Assembly: GCF_004295665.1 (NCBI RefSeq)
Contig: NZ_CP034759.1
Span: 3,720,001-3,784,000, forward strand
Length of the DNA stretch: 64,000 bases
From: Litorilituus sediminis
GTDB lineage: Bacteria; Pseudomonadota; Gammaproteobacteria; Enterobacterales; Alteromonadaceae
Direction of reading: 5' to 3'
Numbering within the stretch: the stretch's first letter is position 1; each line of letters starts with the position of its first letter. Below the pieces are notes generated by a model. It was given only the letters and a program-made list of their open reading frames with translations. It was not told the origin of the DNA and ran no database searches. Below are positions 45,322-53,464 of this stretch, piece after piece. Made by a program: the position numbers and the translations under genes.

Positions 45322-47385
45322 ATGAATGAACTTAACCAAAAAATATGTGATGAATTTGCAGGTCTTGTCGTTAGAAAAGACTTGGTAAAAACCGTAAAAG
45401 GTAACGCTATTGTTCCATCTTATGTACTTGAATACTTGCTTGGTCAGTATTGTGCGACAAGTGATGAGGCAAGCATTGAGTCAGGTATACAAACGGTTAA
45501 AGAAATTTTAGCTAAGCATTATGTGCATCGTAATGAGGCAGGATTAATTCGCTCTACCATTCGTGAGAAAGGTCGCCATAAAGTAATTGACAAAGTGAGT
45601 GTGTCACTTAATGACAAGAAAGATGTTTATGAGACGGAGTTCTCGAATCTTGGTATTAAAAAGGTTCTGATAGATTCTGGCACGGTAAAAAAACACCCGA
45701 AATTGTTGGTGGGTGGCGTATGGGTTATCGCCGATATCGAATACGACCATACTGAAGATAAAGATGCCAGTCCTTGGATTTTAAGTACCATTAAGCCCAT
45801 CCAAATGTCTCACTTTGATTACGATGGTTATATCACTGCTAGAAACAAGTTTGATTTAGATGAATGGATTGACGTACTGGTACAAAGCATTGGTTTTAAT
45901 CCAGAGTTTTTTGGTCGAAGAAGTAAACTTACCCAGCTAGTTCGCTTGATCCCCTTTTGTGAACGTAACTATAACTTAATTGAGCTTGGTCCCAAAGGTA
46001 CGGGTAAATCACATATTTATTCGGAATTTTCTCCACATGGTATTTTGATTTCTGGTGGTGAAGTTACTGTTCCAAAACTATTTGTTAATAACTCCAGTGG
46101 TAAATTGGGCCTAGTTGGATACTGGGATACCGTCGCTTTTGATGAATTTGCTGGTAAGCAAAAGCGAGTAGACAAAGCGCTCGTTGATATCATGAAAAAC
46201 TACATGGCGAACAAGTCGTTCTCTCGTGGTGTCGAAACCTTAGGCGCTGATGCATCTATGGCTTTTGTGGGTAATACTGAGCACAGCTTGCCGTACATGT
46301 TGAAGCATTCCGACCTATTTGATGCCTTGCCTGAAAAGTTCTACGACTCGGCATTTTTAGACCGTCTTCATTTCTATATTCCGGGCTGGGAAGTTGACAT
46401 TATCCGTGGTGAAATGTTCTCTAGCGGATATGGCTTTGTAGTGGATTATTTGGCGGAGGTTTTGCGTCATTTAAGAAACCAAGATTACTCAGATCAATAC
46501 CAAGAATACTTCAAACTTTCATCTCAAATTTCAACCCGTGACAGGGATGCGATACATAAAACGTTCAGCGGTTTGATGAAAATATTGTTCCCGCAAGGCG
46601 GAGCAACAGAAGCAGAAATTGAAGAGATCCTTAAGTTTGCAATGGAAGGTCGTAAACGAGTTAAAGATCAGTTGTTCCGAATAGACAGTACCTATGCAGA
46701 CGTTAATTTTGCATATAGCAATAAAGCTGGACAAGAATTGCCTGTTCAAACCCTAGAAGAACGTCAATATCCTAATTACTTTAGTCAAACTGTTGGTGAA
46801 GTGTCGGATATTGGTATGCCAGAGCCTGATATTGAACCAGTAGATGTCAGTTCAGTGCCACAGCCATCAAAGCCTGTGTCTGAACCAGTTTCTGAATTAA
46901 AAGAACATCATGTAACGTATGCTGAAAATCAACGTGGTGTGAGTTATGACAAGCTTTTCGGGCCATATTTGAAAGGCGCTAAACATATAACGATCACCGA
47001 CCCTTATATTAGATTGTTCTATCAGGCTAAAAATCTAATGGAATTGCTTGAAACGATAGTGAAATTAAAAGAGGAAGGTGAAGAAGTTGTCGTTAGCCTA
47101 GTAACCGTTGAAGATGAGTCAAAAGGTGAAGCTCAGCGAGACTTTTTCGAACAGATCCAAAGTACGATGTTCTCGGTTGGGATAAAGTTTGCGTATTCAT
47201 TTGATAACTCAGGAACTCAACATGCTCGCCATATTGTTACCGATCATGGTTGGAAGATATCACTCGACAGAGGATTAGATATATTTCAGCAATATGACTC
47301 TAATGATGCTTTTAGTTTATCTACCCGCTTGCAAACTCATCGAGCCGTAAAAGCATTCGAAGTGACTTATATTAAAGTCGATTAG
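45322..47385 (+). CDS. brxL: BREX-1 Lon-like protein BrxL
   Basis: A 687-residue AAA+ protein that closes the type I BREX operon. The N-terminus (GLVVRKDLVKTVKGNAIVPSYVLEYLLGQYCATSDE) is typical. Walker A is LGPKGTGKSH (near 223) and YWDTVAFDEFAG gives the Walker B part. The C-terminal Lon-like domain starts near 530. BrxL is known to form DNA-binding ring assemblies. About 62 bp separate it from pglZ; its own leader shows no clear promoter. Confidence 0.95.
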   Translation: MNELNQKICDEFAGLVVRKDLVKTVKGNAIVPSYVLEYLLGQYCATSDEASIESGIQTVKEILAKHYVHRNEAGLIRSTIREKGRHKVIDKVSVSLNDKKDVYETEFSNLGIKKVLIDSGTVKKHPKLLVGGVWVIADIEYDHTEDKDASPWILSTIKPIQMSHFDYDGYITARNKFDLDEWIDVLVQSIGFNPEFFGRRSKLTQLVRLIPFCERNYNLIELGPKGTGKSHIYSEFSPHGILISGGEVTVPKLFVNNSSGKLGLVGYWDTVAFDEFAGKQKRVDKALVDIMKNYMANKSFSRGVETLGADASMAFVGNTEHSLPYMLKHSDLFDALPEKFYDSAFLDRLHFYIPGWEVDIIRGEMFSSGYGFVVDYLAEVLRHLRNQDYSDQYQEYFKLSSQISTRDRDAIHKTFSGLMKILFPQGGATEAEIEEILKFAMEGRKRVKDQLFRIDSTYADVNFAYSNKAGQELPVQTLEERQYPNYFSQTVGEVSDIGMPEPDIEPVDVSSVPQPSKPVSEPVSELKEHHVTYAENQRGVSYDKLFGPYLKGAKHITITDPYIRLFYQAKNLMELLETIVKLKEEGEEVVVSLVTVEDESKGEAQRDFFEQIQSTMFSVGIKFAYSFDNSGTQHARHIVTDHGWKISLDRGLDIFQQYDSNDAFSLSTRLQTHRAVKAFEVTYIKVD

Positions 47386-47387
47386 AA

Positions 47388-47516
47388 TTGTCAGGTATAT
47401 ATATCATTAGTCGGCTTGGTGCGGTTTTCTGGGGTATTGGTTTAGACGAGCGCTTTTCGGAAGTGAATGATGGTTTCATTATGCGCAACGAAGAAGTATT
47501 AAGCAAACGCCTTTAA
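47388..47516 (+). pseudogene. possible gene remnant between brxL and mcrB
   Basis: The 204-bp gap between brxL and mcrB holds a 42-codon open frame from TTG 47388, with peptide stretch FWGIGLDERFSEVNDGF and end at TAA 47516. It has no good ribosome-binding site and no family I recognise. It reads like the tail end of a lost gene rather than a functional product. Confidence 0.25.
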
Positions 47517-47589
47517 CAATACTGTGAGCTTAAGGCTTTTGATATTAAAAAGTCAGTGACACGAAAATTTTGAAATTTGGATTGAACAC

Positions 47590-49500
47590 ATGGATTTTTT
47601 CACTCAAGAACATTTTAATTTGCTGAATAAGTGGCAAGGCAAAAAAAGTAATCCTGAAAACATAGATCAAAAACAAGATTACCCGCAATTAAAAGATGCA
47701 TACGCTATAACTGAGCGGTGGGCTAAAGCACTACAGAAAAAAATGTTCCCATCTGGAACGGTAAAAATTAGAAAAAGCCCAGTTAATCAGGGGGGGAATT
47801 TTTTTTCTTACAACTGGGCAAAAATATACCCAAGTAAAAACTCCCCAGAACATTTGGCATATACGGTAGGTATTGCAACGGATGGTTTTGCTGTAAAAAT
47901 TGATACGGTAAATGCTAAAAAAGATCTTAGAGAAAAATATCTAGCTATTCGTGGAGATGACTACGCTGGTTCTGGGATCGTGAGTATTCTTCCTCCAAGC
48001 GAAGGTTTACAAAAATTTAGTTCGATATCTGAATTAGTGGATTGGAGTGAAGCTGAAATAAATAAGTTTTCAATAGGATATGATGAGGTAGCGCAGATGC
48101 TTGAACAGTCAAAACAGGTAAATGAGCCTACAGCAGAATATTCTATGGATGATACCCCTATTTCCCTTAACACCATATTGTATGGCCCACCGGGTACTGG
48201 AAAAACATACCATACTATTGAGGCTGCTGTTAAAGCTGCGGAGCCTAACTTCAATGCAAGTTCAAGAAAAGAGCTGAAGGCAAAGTATGACTCATTAGTA
48301 GAAGAAAAAAGAGTTCGATTTGTTACGTTCCATCAAAGTTATGGTTACGAAGAGTTTGTAGAGGGCTTGAAAGCAAATTCAAATAACGGAGAAATTTCTT
48401 ATGATGTTGAACCCGGTATTTTTAAGCAAATTTGTGAAGATGCTCGCCAAGGGGTTGAGCCAGATAATGATCCTCTAGAACAAGCAATAGAGCTGTTTAA
48501 ATCCGAATTAGAAGAAACCTCTACCATTACGCTAAAGACACTTCGTGGAAATGATTTTGATGTGCAATATCATGGCAACACTACATTTAGAGTGTTCCCT
48601 GAAGCAACATCACACGAAGATTTAGGAAAGGGATACCCTGTTTCAATTGATAATATACGAAAGTTATATCGTGGGTTAAGTGTTAAGAAAATTTATAATT
48701 CATCGTATGTTAAATCGATTCTTAACCATATTAAAAAAACATATAAGGTAAATGATTTTGAAGCGCCGAAACAAGGTGAAGCTAAAAACTTTGTGCTTGT
48801 GATCGATGAAATAAATAGGGGTAACATTTCAAAAATATTTGGTGAATTGATTACCTTAATAGAAGAATCGAAAAGGTCTGGAGAGGAGCAAGATGAAGCA
48901 TTAGAAGTTGTTTTGCCAAATTCAGGTGAACCGTTTAGTGTTCCAGAAAATCTGTATCTAATTGGAACTATGAATACGGCGGATCGCTCATTAGCAATGA
49001 TGGACACAGCGCTTCGTCGCCGCTTTGATTTTGTCGAAATGATGCCTAGACCTGAGTTGTTTCATGAGGTGTCAATTAACGGTATAGATTTGGAAGCGCT
49101 ACTTAGCAAAATGAATCAGCGCATTGAAGTACTTTATGATAGAGAGCATACACTTGGTCATGCTTTTTTCATCCCTGCTAAAGATTTAGTAGGCAAACAG
49201 GACCTAGCATTTGAAACCCTAAAGTCAGTATTTAAAAACAAAATAATTCCATTGCTAGAAGAGTATTTTTTTGAAGACTGGAATAAAATACGATTAGTAC
49301 TTGGTGATAACCAAAAAGTCGAAGAGCTGCAATTTGTAAGAGAAGAAAAACAATCGTTTGATAACTTGTTTGGCAATAACCACGGTTTGAATAATTATCA
49401 ACAAGAAGAAAAAAGCTATACGCTTTTGCCTTTTGATAATGATGTATGGAATAAACCGGAAGCATACATAGGCATTTATAAAGCACAAAAAGAAGATTAA
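47590..49500 (+). CDS. mcrB: McrB-like GTPase/AAA+ restriction subunit
   Basis: A 636-residue McrB-type motor for modification-dependent restriction. The N-terminal ~170 residues would recognise DNA (TERWAKALQKKMFPSG..., resembling MrcB/DUF3578-type N-domains). Walker A LYGPPGTGKTYHT (near 198), Walker B FVLVIDEINRGN (near 403) and sensor GTMNTADRSLAMMDTALRRRF (near 461) follow. McrC comes 3 bp downstream. A G7-AA-T8 tract near codon 70 (47790-47806) is slippage-prone and could switch the gene off. Such systems cut DNA with modified cytosines, including that of some phages. Confidence 0.9.
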   Translation: MDFFTQEHFNLLNKWQGKKSNPENIDQKQDYPQLKDAYAITERWAKALQKKMFPSGTVKIRKSPVNQGGNFFSYNWAKIYPSKNSPEHLAYTVGIATDGFAVKIDTVNAKKDLREKYLAIRGDDYAGSGIVSILPPSEGLQKFSSISELVDWSEAEINKFSIGYDEVAQMLEQSKQVNEPTAEYSMDDTPISLNTILYGPPGTGKTYHTIEAAVKAAEPNFNASSRKELKAKYDSLVEEKRVRFVTFHQSYGYEEFVEGLKANSNNGEISYDVEPGIFKQICEDARQGVEPDNDPLEQAIELFKSELEETSTITLKTLRGNDFDVQYHGNTTFRVFPEATSHEDLGKGYPVSIDNIRKLYRGLSVKKIYNSSYVKSILNHIKKTYKVNDFEAPKQGEAKNFVLVIDEINRGNISKIFGELITLIEESKRSGEEQDEALEVVLPNSGEPFSVPENLYLIGTMNTADRSLAMMDTALRRRFDFVEMMPRPELFHEVSINGIDLEALLSKMNQRIEVLYDREHTLGHAFFIPAKDLVGKQDLAFETLKSVFKNKIIPLLEEYFFEDWNKIRLVLGDNQKVEELQFVREEKQSFDNLFGNNHGLNNYQQEEKSYTLLPFDNDVWNKPEAYIGIYKAQKED

Positions 49501-49503
49501 GCA

Positions 49504-50838
49504 GTGAAAAGGATTCAAGCTGCATTAACAGTATTTGAGTTTGGCTATTTAGGTGTTGGCGAAAAAGCAGAGCATTCGAAACGCATAAGTAGAATCAGTC
49601 AATCATCATTCGCTTACTTGAAGCAACTTTGCCTATGTGACGAATCTGAAAGCCGATTTTTGAGTTTAAAGAGTATAGATAATACCGAGGTACTCCAGCT
49701 CCAGAACTATGCTGGGGTGCTGTTTACACCAGATGGCACTCAAATTGAAGTCTTGCCTAAAATCGGTCGAAAGCTAGATGGCGAAGACGGTCAAGCTAGA
49801 GCGCGTAATTCATTGCTAAATATGTTGGCAACACTAGGCTCCTTCCGCCACATTCGCACTAGGAGCGCCAATTTGTCTAAGTCTAGAATGCCACTACTAG
49901 AAGTATTTATCGGTCAATTTCTTGATTCAGTGAACGTACTGATTAAAAAGGGGCTACGAAGTGATTATATTGGACGTGAAAACAACCTCTCTTTTTTGAA
50001 GGGAAAATTGTTAATTAGTAAGCAGTTGAAAAAGAACTCAATTAATAAACATAAATTTTATGTTTCGCATGATGAGTTTGTACTTGATAGACCTATTAAT
50101 AGGTTAATTCACTTAGCATTAACTAAAGTCTTTACTTATTCTTCTAGTGCTTCAAATCAAAAGTTAGCTAAAGAACTTTTATTTGCTTTTACAGGTATCC
50201 CTTTAAGCACAAATGTTAAAAATGATTTGTCTGCTGTTAAGTTAGATCGGGGGATGAATTATTATAAAGAACCTTTTGACTGGGCTAAGTTAATTCTCGA
50301 AGGATTTTCTCCTTTGACGATGACGGGCAGCAGTTATGCGTCATCATTACTATTTCCACTAGAAACTGTTTTCGAAAGCTATGTAGCTTCAATTTTAGCA
50401 ACGCAGTTACCTCAAAATATGACTCTTGAGACTCAAGCAAAAGCTGAATCGCTAGTGTCATTCAATAAACGAAAATTTTTTCGTTTACAACCAGATCTCC
50501 TCATCACAGAAAGTAGCAAGAGAATTGTTGTATTAGATACAAAATGGAAATTAATCGACAGTAGAAAAGACAATGGCACTGATAAATTTGGGTTGTCACA
50601 GAGCGATTTGTATCAAATGTTTGCCTACGGGCACAAATATTTATCTGGTTATGGAGAACTGTTCTTGATCTATCCCAGTCATGATGACTTCATTGAACCT
50701 ATTGAATTCCCATTCGAATACAGTAATGAATTAAAACTATGGATAATTCCTTTTGATGTTTCAGATAATGTTGATGACAACAAAAGGCTTATATTTCCCT
50801 CCAATAGCACTTTTCAAACACCAATTAAGGTAGATTAA
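49504..50838 (+). CDS. mcrC: McrC-like nuclease subunit
   Basis: A 444-residue partner nuclease of McrB. The C-terminal PD-(D/E)xK site is visible as RLQPDLLITESSKRIVVLDTKWK (Asp and Glu/Asp-x-Lys, near 325-345). The N-terminal part (GVLFTPDGTQIEVLPKIGRK, LLEVFIGQFLDSVNVLIKKGLRSDY) is typical for McrC, which stimulates McrB's GTPase. Start is GTG, 3 bp after mcrB, so they are co-translated. A perfect hairpin follows the stop codon. Confidence 0.93.
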   Translation: MKRIQAALTVFEFGYLGVGEKAEHSKRISRISQSSFAYLKQLCLCDESESRFLSLKSIDNTEVLQLQNYAGVLFTPDGTQIEVLPKIGRKLDGEDGQARARNSLLNMLATLGSFRHIRTRSANLSKSRMPLLEVFIGQFLDSVNVLIKKGLRSDYIGRENNLSFLKGKLLISKQLKKNSINKHKFYVSHDEFVLDRPINRLIHLALTKVFTYSSSASNQKLAKELLFAFTGIPLSTNVKNDLSAVKLDRGMNYYKEPFDWAKLILEGFSPLTMTGSSYASSLLFPLETVFESYVASILATQLPQNMTLETQAKAESLVSFNKRKFFRLQPDLLITESSKRIVVLDTKWKLIDSRKDNGTDKFGLSQSDLYQMFAYGHKYLSGYGELFLIYPSHDDFIEPIEFPFEYSNELKLWIIPFDVSDNVDDNKRLIFPSNSTFQTPIKVD

Positions 50839-50843
50839 TTTAC

Positions 50844-50869
50844 CAATATGTAAATATTATTACATATTG
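50844..50869. promoter_or_regulatory. 10-bp dyad between mcrC and the DUF2130 gene
   Basis: CAATATGTAA and TTACATATTG flank a 6-nt spacer, 5 bp after the mcrC stop codon. It contains ATGTAA-N6-TTACAT, as at 32455. Its AT-rich stem and the T-rich sequence after it could instead act as a weak terminator for mcrC. Confidence 0.45.
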
Positions 50870-50916
50870 ATTTTGTTTGCTTTTAATAAAAGTTAATAAA
50901 TACAATAAGATAGCTT

Positions 50917-50932
50917 TTGGCATCAAGATTGT
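50917..50932 (+). promoter_or_regulatory. sigma-54-like -24/-12 element before the DUF2130 gene
   Basis: TTGGCAT-N5-TTGT places GG (50919-50920) 10 bp from GT (50931-50932), close to the -24/-12 consensus TGGCAC-N5-TTGC but with GT instead of GC. It predicts a start near 50943, 28 bp before the DUF2130 ATG. The only sigma-54 activator gene in the window is in the same element. Confidence 0.3.
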
Positions 50933-50970
50933 AATAGTTGGCATGTGTTTAACTATTGTGAGATTTTGCC

Positions 50971-52236
50971 ATGAACTCAAAAATCATTCTTAACGCCGCT
51001 GACCAAATTGCTTGTCCGCACTGTAACAGTGAATTCCCAATCAAGGAGGCTGTCGCGAAACACCTGATTGAAAAACACGAAGATGAATATCAGCAACTGC
51101 TCAGTAAAGAGCTGGTTAGCCTTCAAGAGCAAGCCGCAAAAGATGCTGAAAAGTCTATTGCGAAAACGTTCAAGAAGCAGATTGAAACGCTTCAAGAGCA
51201 GCTTGCTGAAAGCCAAGACAGCGCGAAATCGTTGCAAGCAAGAATTGCTGAAGAGAAGAAAAAGGCGGAAGACAAGATCCGGGAGTCGGTCAAACTTGAG
51301 CATGATGCTTTGGAAGAGTCTTTGAAGTCCAAAGAAGAGCAACTAGCAAAATTTCGCGAGCAAGAACTTGCATTGCGAAAAGCTAAAACTGAGCTTGAAG
51401 ATAAGCAAAAGGATATGGAGCTTGAGTTAGCTCGTCGTGTTGAAAGTGAAAAGGAGTCACTGCGTGCATCCATTGGTGATGAGTTCAAGCTTAAAGAAGC
51501 TGAGCTTAGGAAGAAAATCGACGATGCGTCAAAGGCTAATGAAGATCTAAAGCGCAAGTTGGAACAGGGATCACAGCAACTTCAGGGAGAAGTGCTAGAG
51601 CTTGAACTAGAGCATGAACTTGCTCAGGCGTATCCGTTAGACGATATCGACCCTGTTGGAAAAGGCACTCGTGGTGCGGACGTCATTCAAACGGTTCGAT
51701 TAAGAACAGGTACGGTTTGCGGAAAGATTGTTTGGGAGACCAAGCGTGCCGAGAACTGGTCAAATGGCTGGATCACTAAGCTTAAGGCCGACATGCAAGA
51801 AGTGGCTGGAGATATTGCGGTATTGGTTTCTACTGCGTTCCCGGCGGGAATTGAAGAGCCAATGGTAATGAAAGATGGCGTTTGGTTAGTTAAACCTGCG
51901 TTAGCCAAAGGGCTATCAGAAGCCCTAAGAACGGTATTAACCGAAGCTCAGCGCCAAAAAGCGGTGAGCGTAGGCAAAAATGAGCAAATGGAAGCGCTCT
52001 ATGACTACATCTGTAGTACGCAGTTTGTGCAGCGTATTAAGGCGGTAGTCGATCACCAAGAGCAAATGCGCTTGGAGCTGGAAAAGGAAAAATCAGCGAT
52101 GCAGCGGATCTGGAAGAAACGCGAAGGGCAAATCGGTGGCATTACTAATCAAATGATGTCGATTTGCGGGGAATTACAAGGATTGTCGCAAGGAAGCATG
52201 CCTTTATTAGACGATATCGCCTTGTTAGGCGACTAA
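50971..52236 (+). CDS. DUF2130 protein: zinc-finger start, coiled coil, nuclease-like core
   Basis: A 421-residue DUF2130 protein. The N-terminus has a CPHC-x14-H-x5-H pattern (ACPHCNSEFPIKEAVAKHLIEKH), suggesting a zinc finger. Residues ~40-205 are a long charged coiled coil. The C-terminal core includes LAQAYPLDDIDPVGKGTRGADVIQTV and KIVWETKRAENW, which fits a PD-(D/E)xK nuclease-like fold (E-x-K). Function is unproven. It stands between mcrBC and the tns operon with its own promoter region and terminator. It is probably cargo of the transposon, perhaps a defence nuclease. Confidence 0.75.
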   Translation: MNSKIILNAADQIACPHCNSEFPIKEAVAKHLIEKHEDEYQQLLSKELVSLQEQAAKDAEKSIAKTFKKQIETLQEQLAESQDSAKSLQARIAEEKKKAEDKIRESVKLEHDALEESLKSKEEQLAKFREQELALRKAKTELEDKQKDMELELARRVESEKESLRASIGDEFKLKEAELRKKIDDASKANEDLKRKLEQGSQQLQGEVLELELEHELAQAYPLDDIDPVGKGTRGADVIQTVRLRTGTVCGKIVWETKRAENWSNGWITKLKADMQEVAGDIAVLVSTAFPAGIEEPMVMKDGVWLVKPALAKGLSEALRTVLTEAQRQKAVSVGKNEQMEALYDYICSTQFVQRIKAVVDHQEQMRLELEKEKSAMQRIWKKREGQIGGITNQMMSICGELQGLSQGSMPLLDDIALLGD

Positions 52237-52250
52237 CTAAGGATATTGGG

Positions 52251-52281
52251 GAGACCTCCAATGTAGCTGGAGGTCTCATTT
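52251..52281 (+). terminator. terminator after the DUF2130 gene
   Basis: A perfect 10-bp stem, GAGACCTCCA with TGGAGGTCTC, 7-nt loop, then ATTTTG. It starts 14 bp after the stop codon and insulates the tns operon from the cargo upstream. Confidence 0.8.
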
Positions 52282-52594
52282 TGTAGCTCAAAACACAGTT
52301 AATAACGAAATTTTTGCAAAAAAATTGAAATTTCTTAACGTGATGAAAATTAAGAAAATGTCAATTTTTGACGTGTTTGTTGGAAATCGTTAGTTAGTTA
52401 TGCATATTTGTATAATAAGTATTTTTAATTGACTGATATCTAATAAATTGTCTTTCAATCAACTCCTTTGTAAGGAGGTGGAATAATTAATAAACAATAA
52501 AATAATGTATTGAATTGTAAGAAGTATTACAATTTGCTGTATGAAAAATGAGCTGCTATGAATTTATAGTTTATGAAATTTATAGGAGTTAATT
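52282..52594 (+). promoter_or_regulatory. non-coding leader of the tns operon with several dyads
   Basis: There is no gene here. Dyads: TTTCTTAA/TTAAGAAA (about 52330-52356), GTCAA-TTT-TTGAC (about 52359-52372), CTCCTT-TGT-AAGGAG (52463-52477, hiding a Shine-Dalgarno-like AAGGAG with no start codon suitably behind it) and AATTGTAA-N6-TTACAATT (52513-52534). One TTGGAAA near 52380 resembles the transposon-end core, but no tandem array is present, so this is not convincing as a transposon end. The tnsA start has a good ribosome-binding site (TAGGAG). Confidence 0.45.
52513..52534. promoter_or_regulatory. dyad AATTGTAA-N6-TTACAATT upstream of tnsA
   Basis: A perfect 8-bp inverted repeat with a 6-nt spacer, 60 bp before tnsA. 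It shares the GTAA-N6-TTAC core with the dyads at 32455 and 50844, so one regulator might bind all three. Confidence 0.4.
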
Positions 52595-53464
52595 ATGAAA
52601 ACTATAAAACAGCCTGAAATTACTCAAAAAGAGTTGAATAAAATCATTGCATATCACAATGACGTCGAAAAGTACGGGTACAAGCCTTGGAATACAATTC
52701 GACAGTCTCACACTTATGGTCAGGGTCAGGAGATCTTAAATCGTTTTAACGACCGAACCATCCATTTATACAGCCGTGGTGAAAGACAGTTATTTGTTCT
52801 ACTTGAGGCTATGCCAAATGTTATCGATATCAAAGAGCAGTTTCCATTGCCGCTCAATGAAACACTGGACTTGGCATCAGAGCTTAATATTAAGCATCCC
52901 GGTGCTTACAAAGAACGTTTCGAACATGACGGTATTATCCCAGCTAAAACCATGACATCTGATTTGGTGGTAACGTTCCGCTTAGCAAACAATGAAGAAA
53001 AAGTCGTTGTTTACTCGTTTAAGTACCAACAATCTTTAGATTATTTAGCTAACCCCAGAACCGCAAATCGGGCTTGGGATAAGTTAAAACTTGAAAGAGA
53101 GTACTGGCAAAGAGAAGAGATTGAGTGGGTATTAATGACTGAGCAGTGTTACTCACCAATTTATATCTACAACTTAGAGTACCTCCGAGAGTGTTTTGAG
53201 TATCCAGAATTGCTGGATGTCAGTGAGGAGTTTTATCAATTATTCATTAAAACGTTTCGCCAATATGACGACAAGTACGCGGTTTATACGTTGAGAAACA
53301 TTCTCGAAAAGGTATCAGATGAGCTAAATATGGATTTGTTCCATGCTCAAGCGTTATTCCAAAAAGCAGCTTATTTTAAAGATTTGAAAATTGACCTGTT
53401 TCAGGAAATCGAATTATTTCGACCTCTCATCGCTAATCCTGTGGAGGTGAAGTATGCAGCTTAA
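52595..53464 (+). CDS. tnsA: TnsA endonuclease of the Tn7-like transposase
   Basis: A 289-residue restriction-enzyme-like nuclease that cuts the 5' ends of the transposon so it moves by cut-and-paste. Likely active-site residues: Glu in SRGERQLFVLLEA (about 63-76), Asp in TMTSDLVVTF and Lys in VVVYSFKYQ, matching the E-D-(Q)xK order of Tn7 TnsA. A C-terminal DNA/TnsC-binding part follows (ELNMDLFHAQALFQKAAYF). It overlaps tnsB by 11 bp, so the two subunits are co-translated. Confidence 0.92.
   Translation: MKTIKQPEITQKELNKIIAYHNDVEKYGYKPWNTIRQSHTYGQGQEILNRFNDRTIHLYSRGERQLFVLLEAMPNVIDIKEQFPLPLNETLDLASELNIKHPGAYKERFEHDGIIPAKTMTSDLVVTFRLANNEEKVVVYSFKYQQSLDYLANPRTANRAWDKLKLEREYWQREEIEWVLMTEQCYSPIYIYNLEYLRECFEYPELLDVSEEFYQLFIKTFRQYDDKYAVYTLRNILEKVSDELNMDLFHAQALFQKAAYFKDLKIDLFQEIELFRPLIANPVEVKYAA

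Noticed and set aside
52282-52594. A second Tn7-like right end directly upstream of tnsA
   Set aside because: There is one TTGGAAA resembling the end core near 52380, but no tandem array at 19-21-bp spacing and no terminal TG-type sequence, so I do not call an end here.
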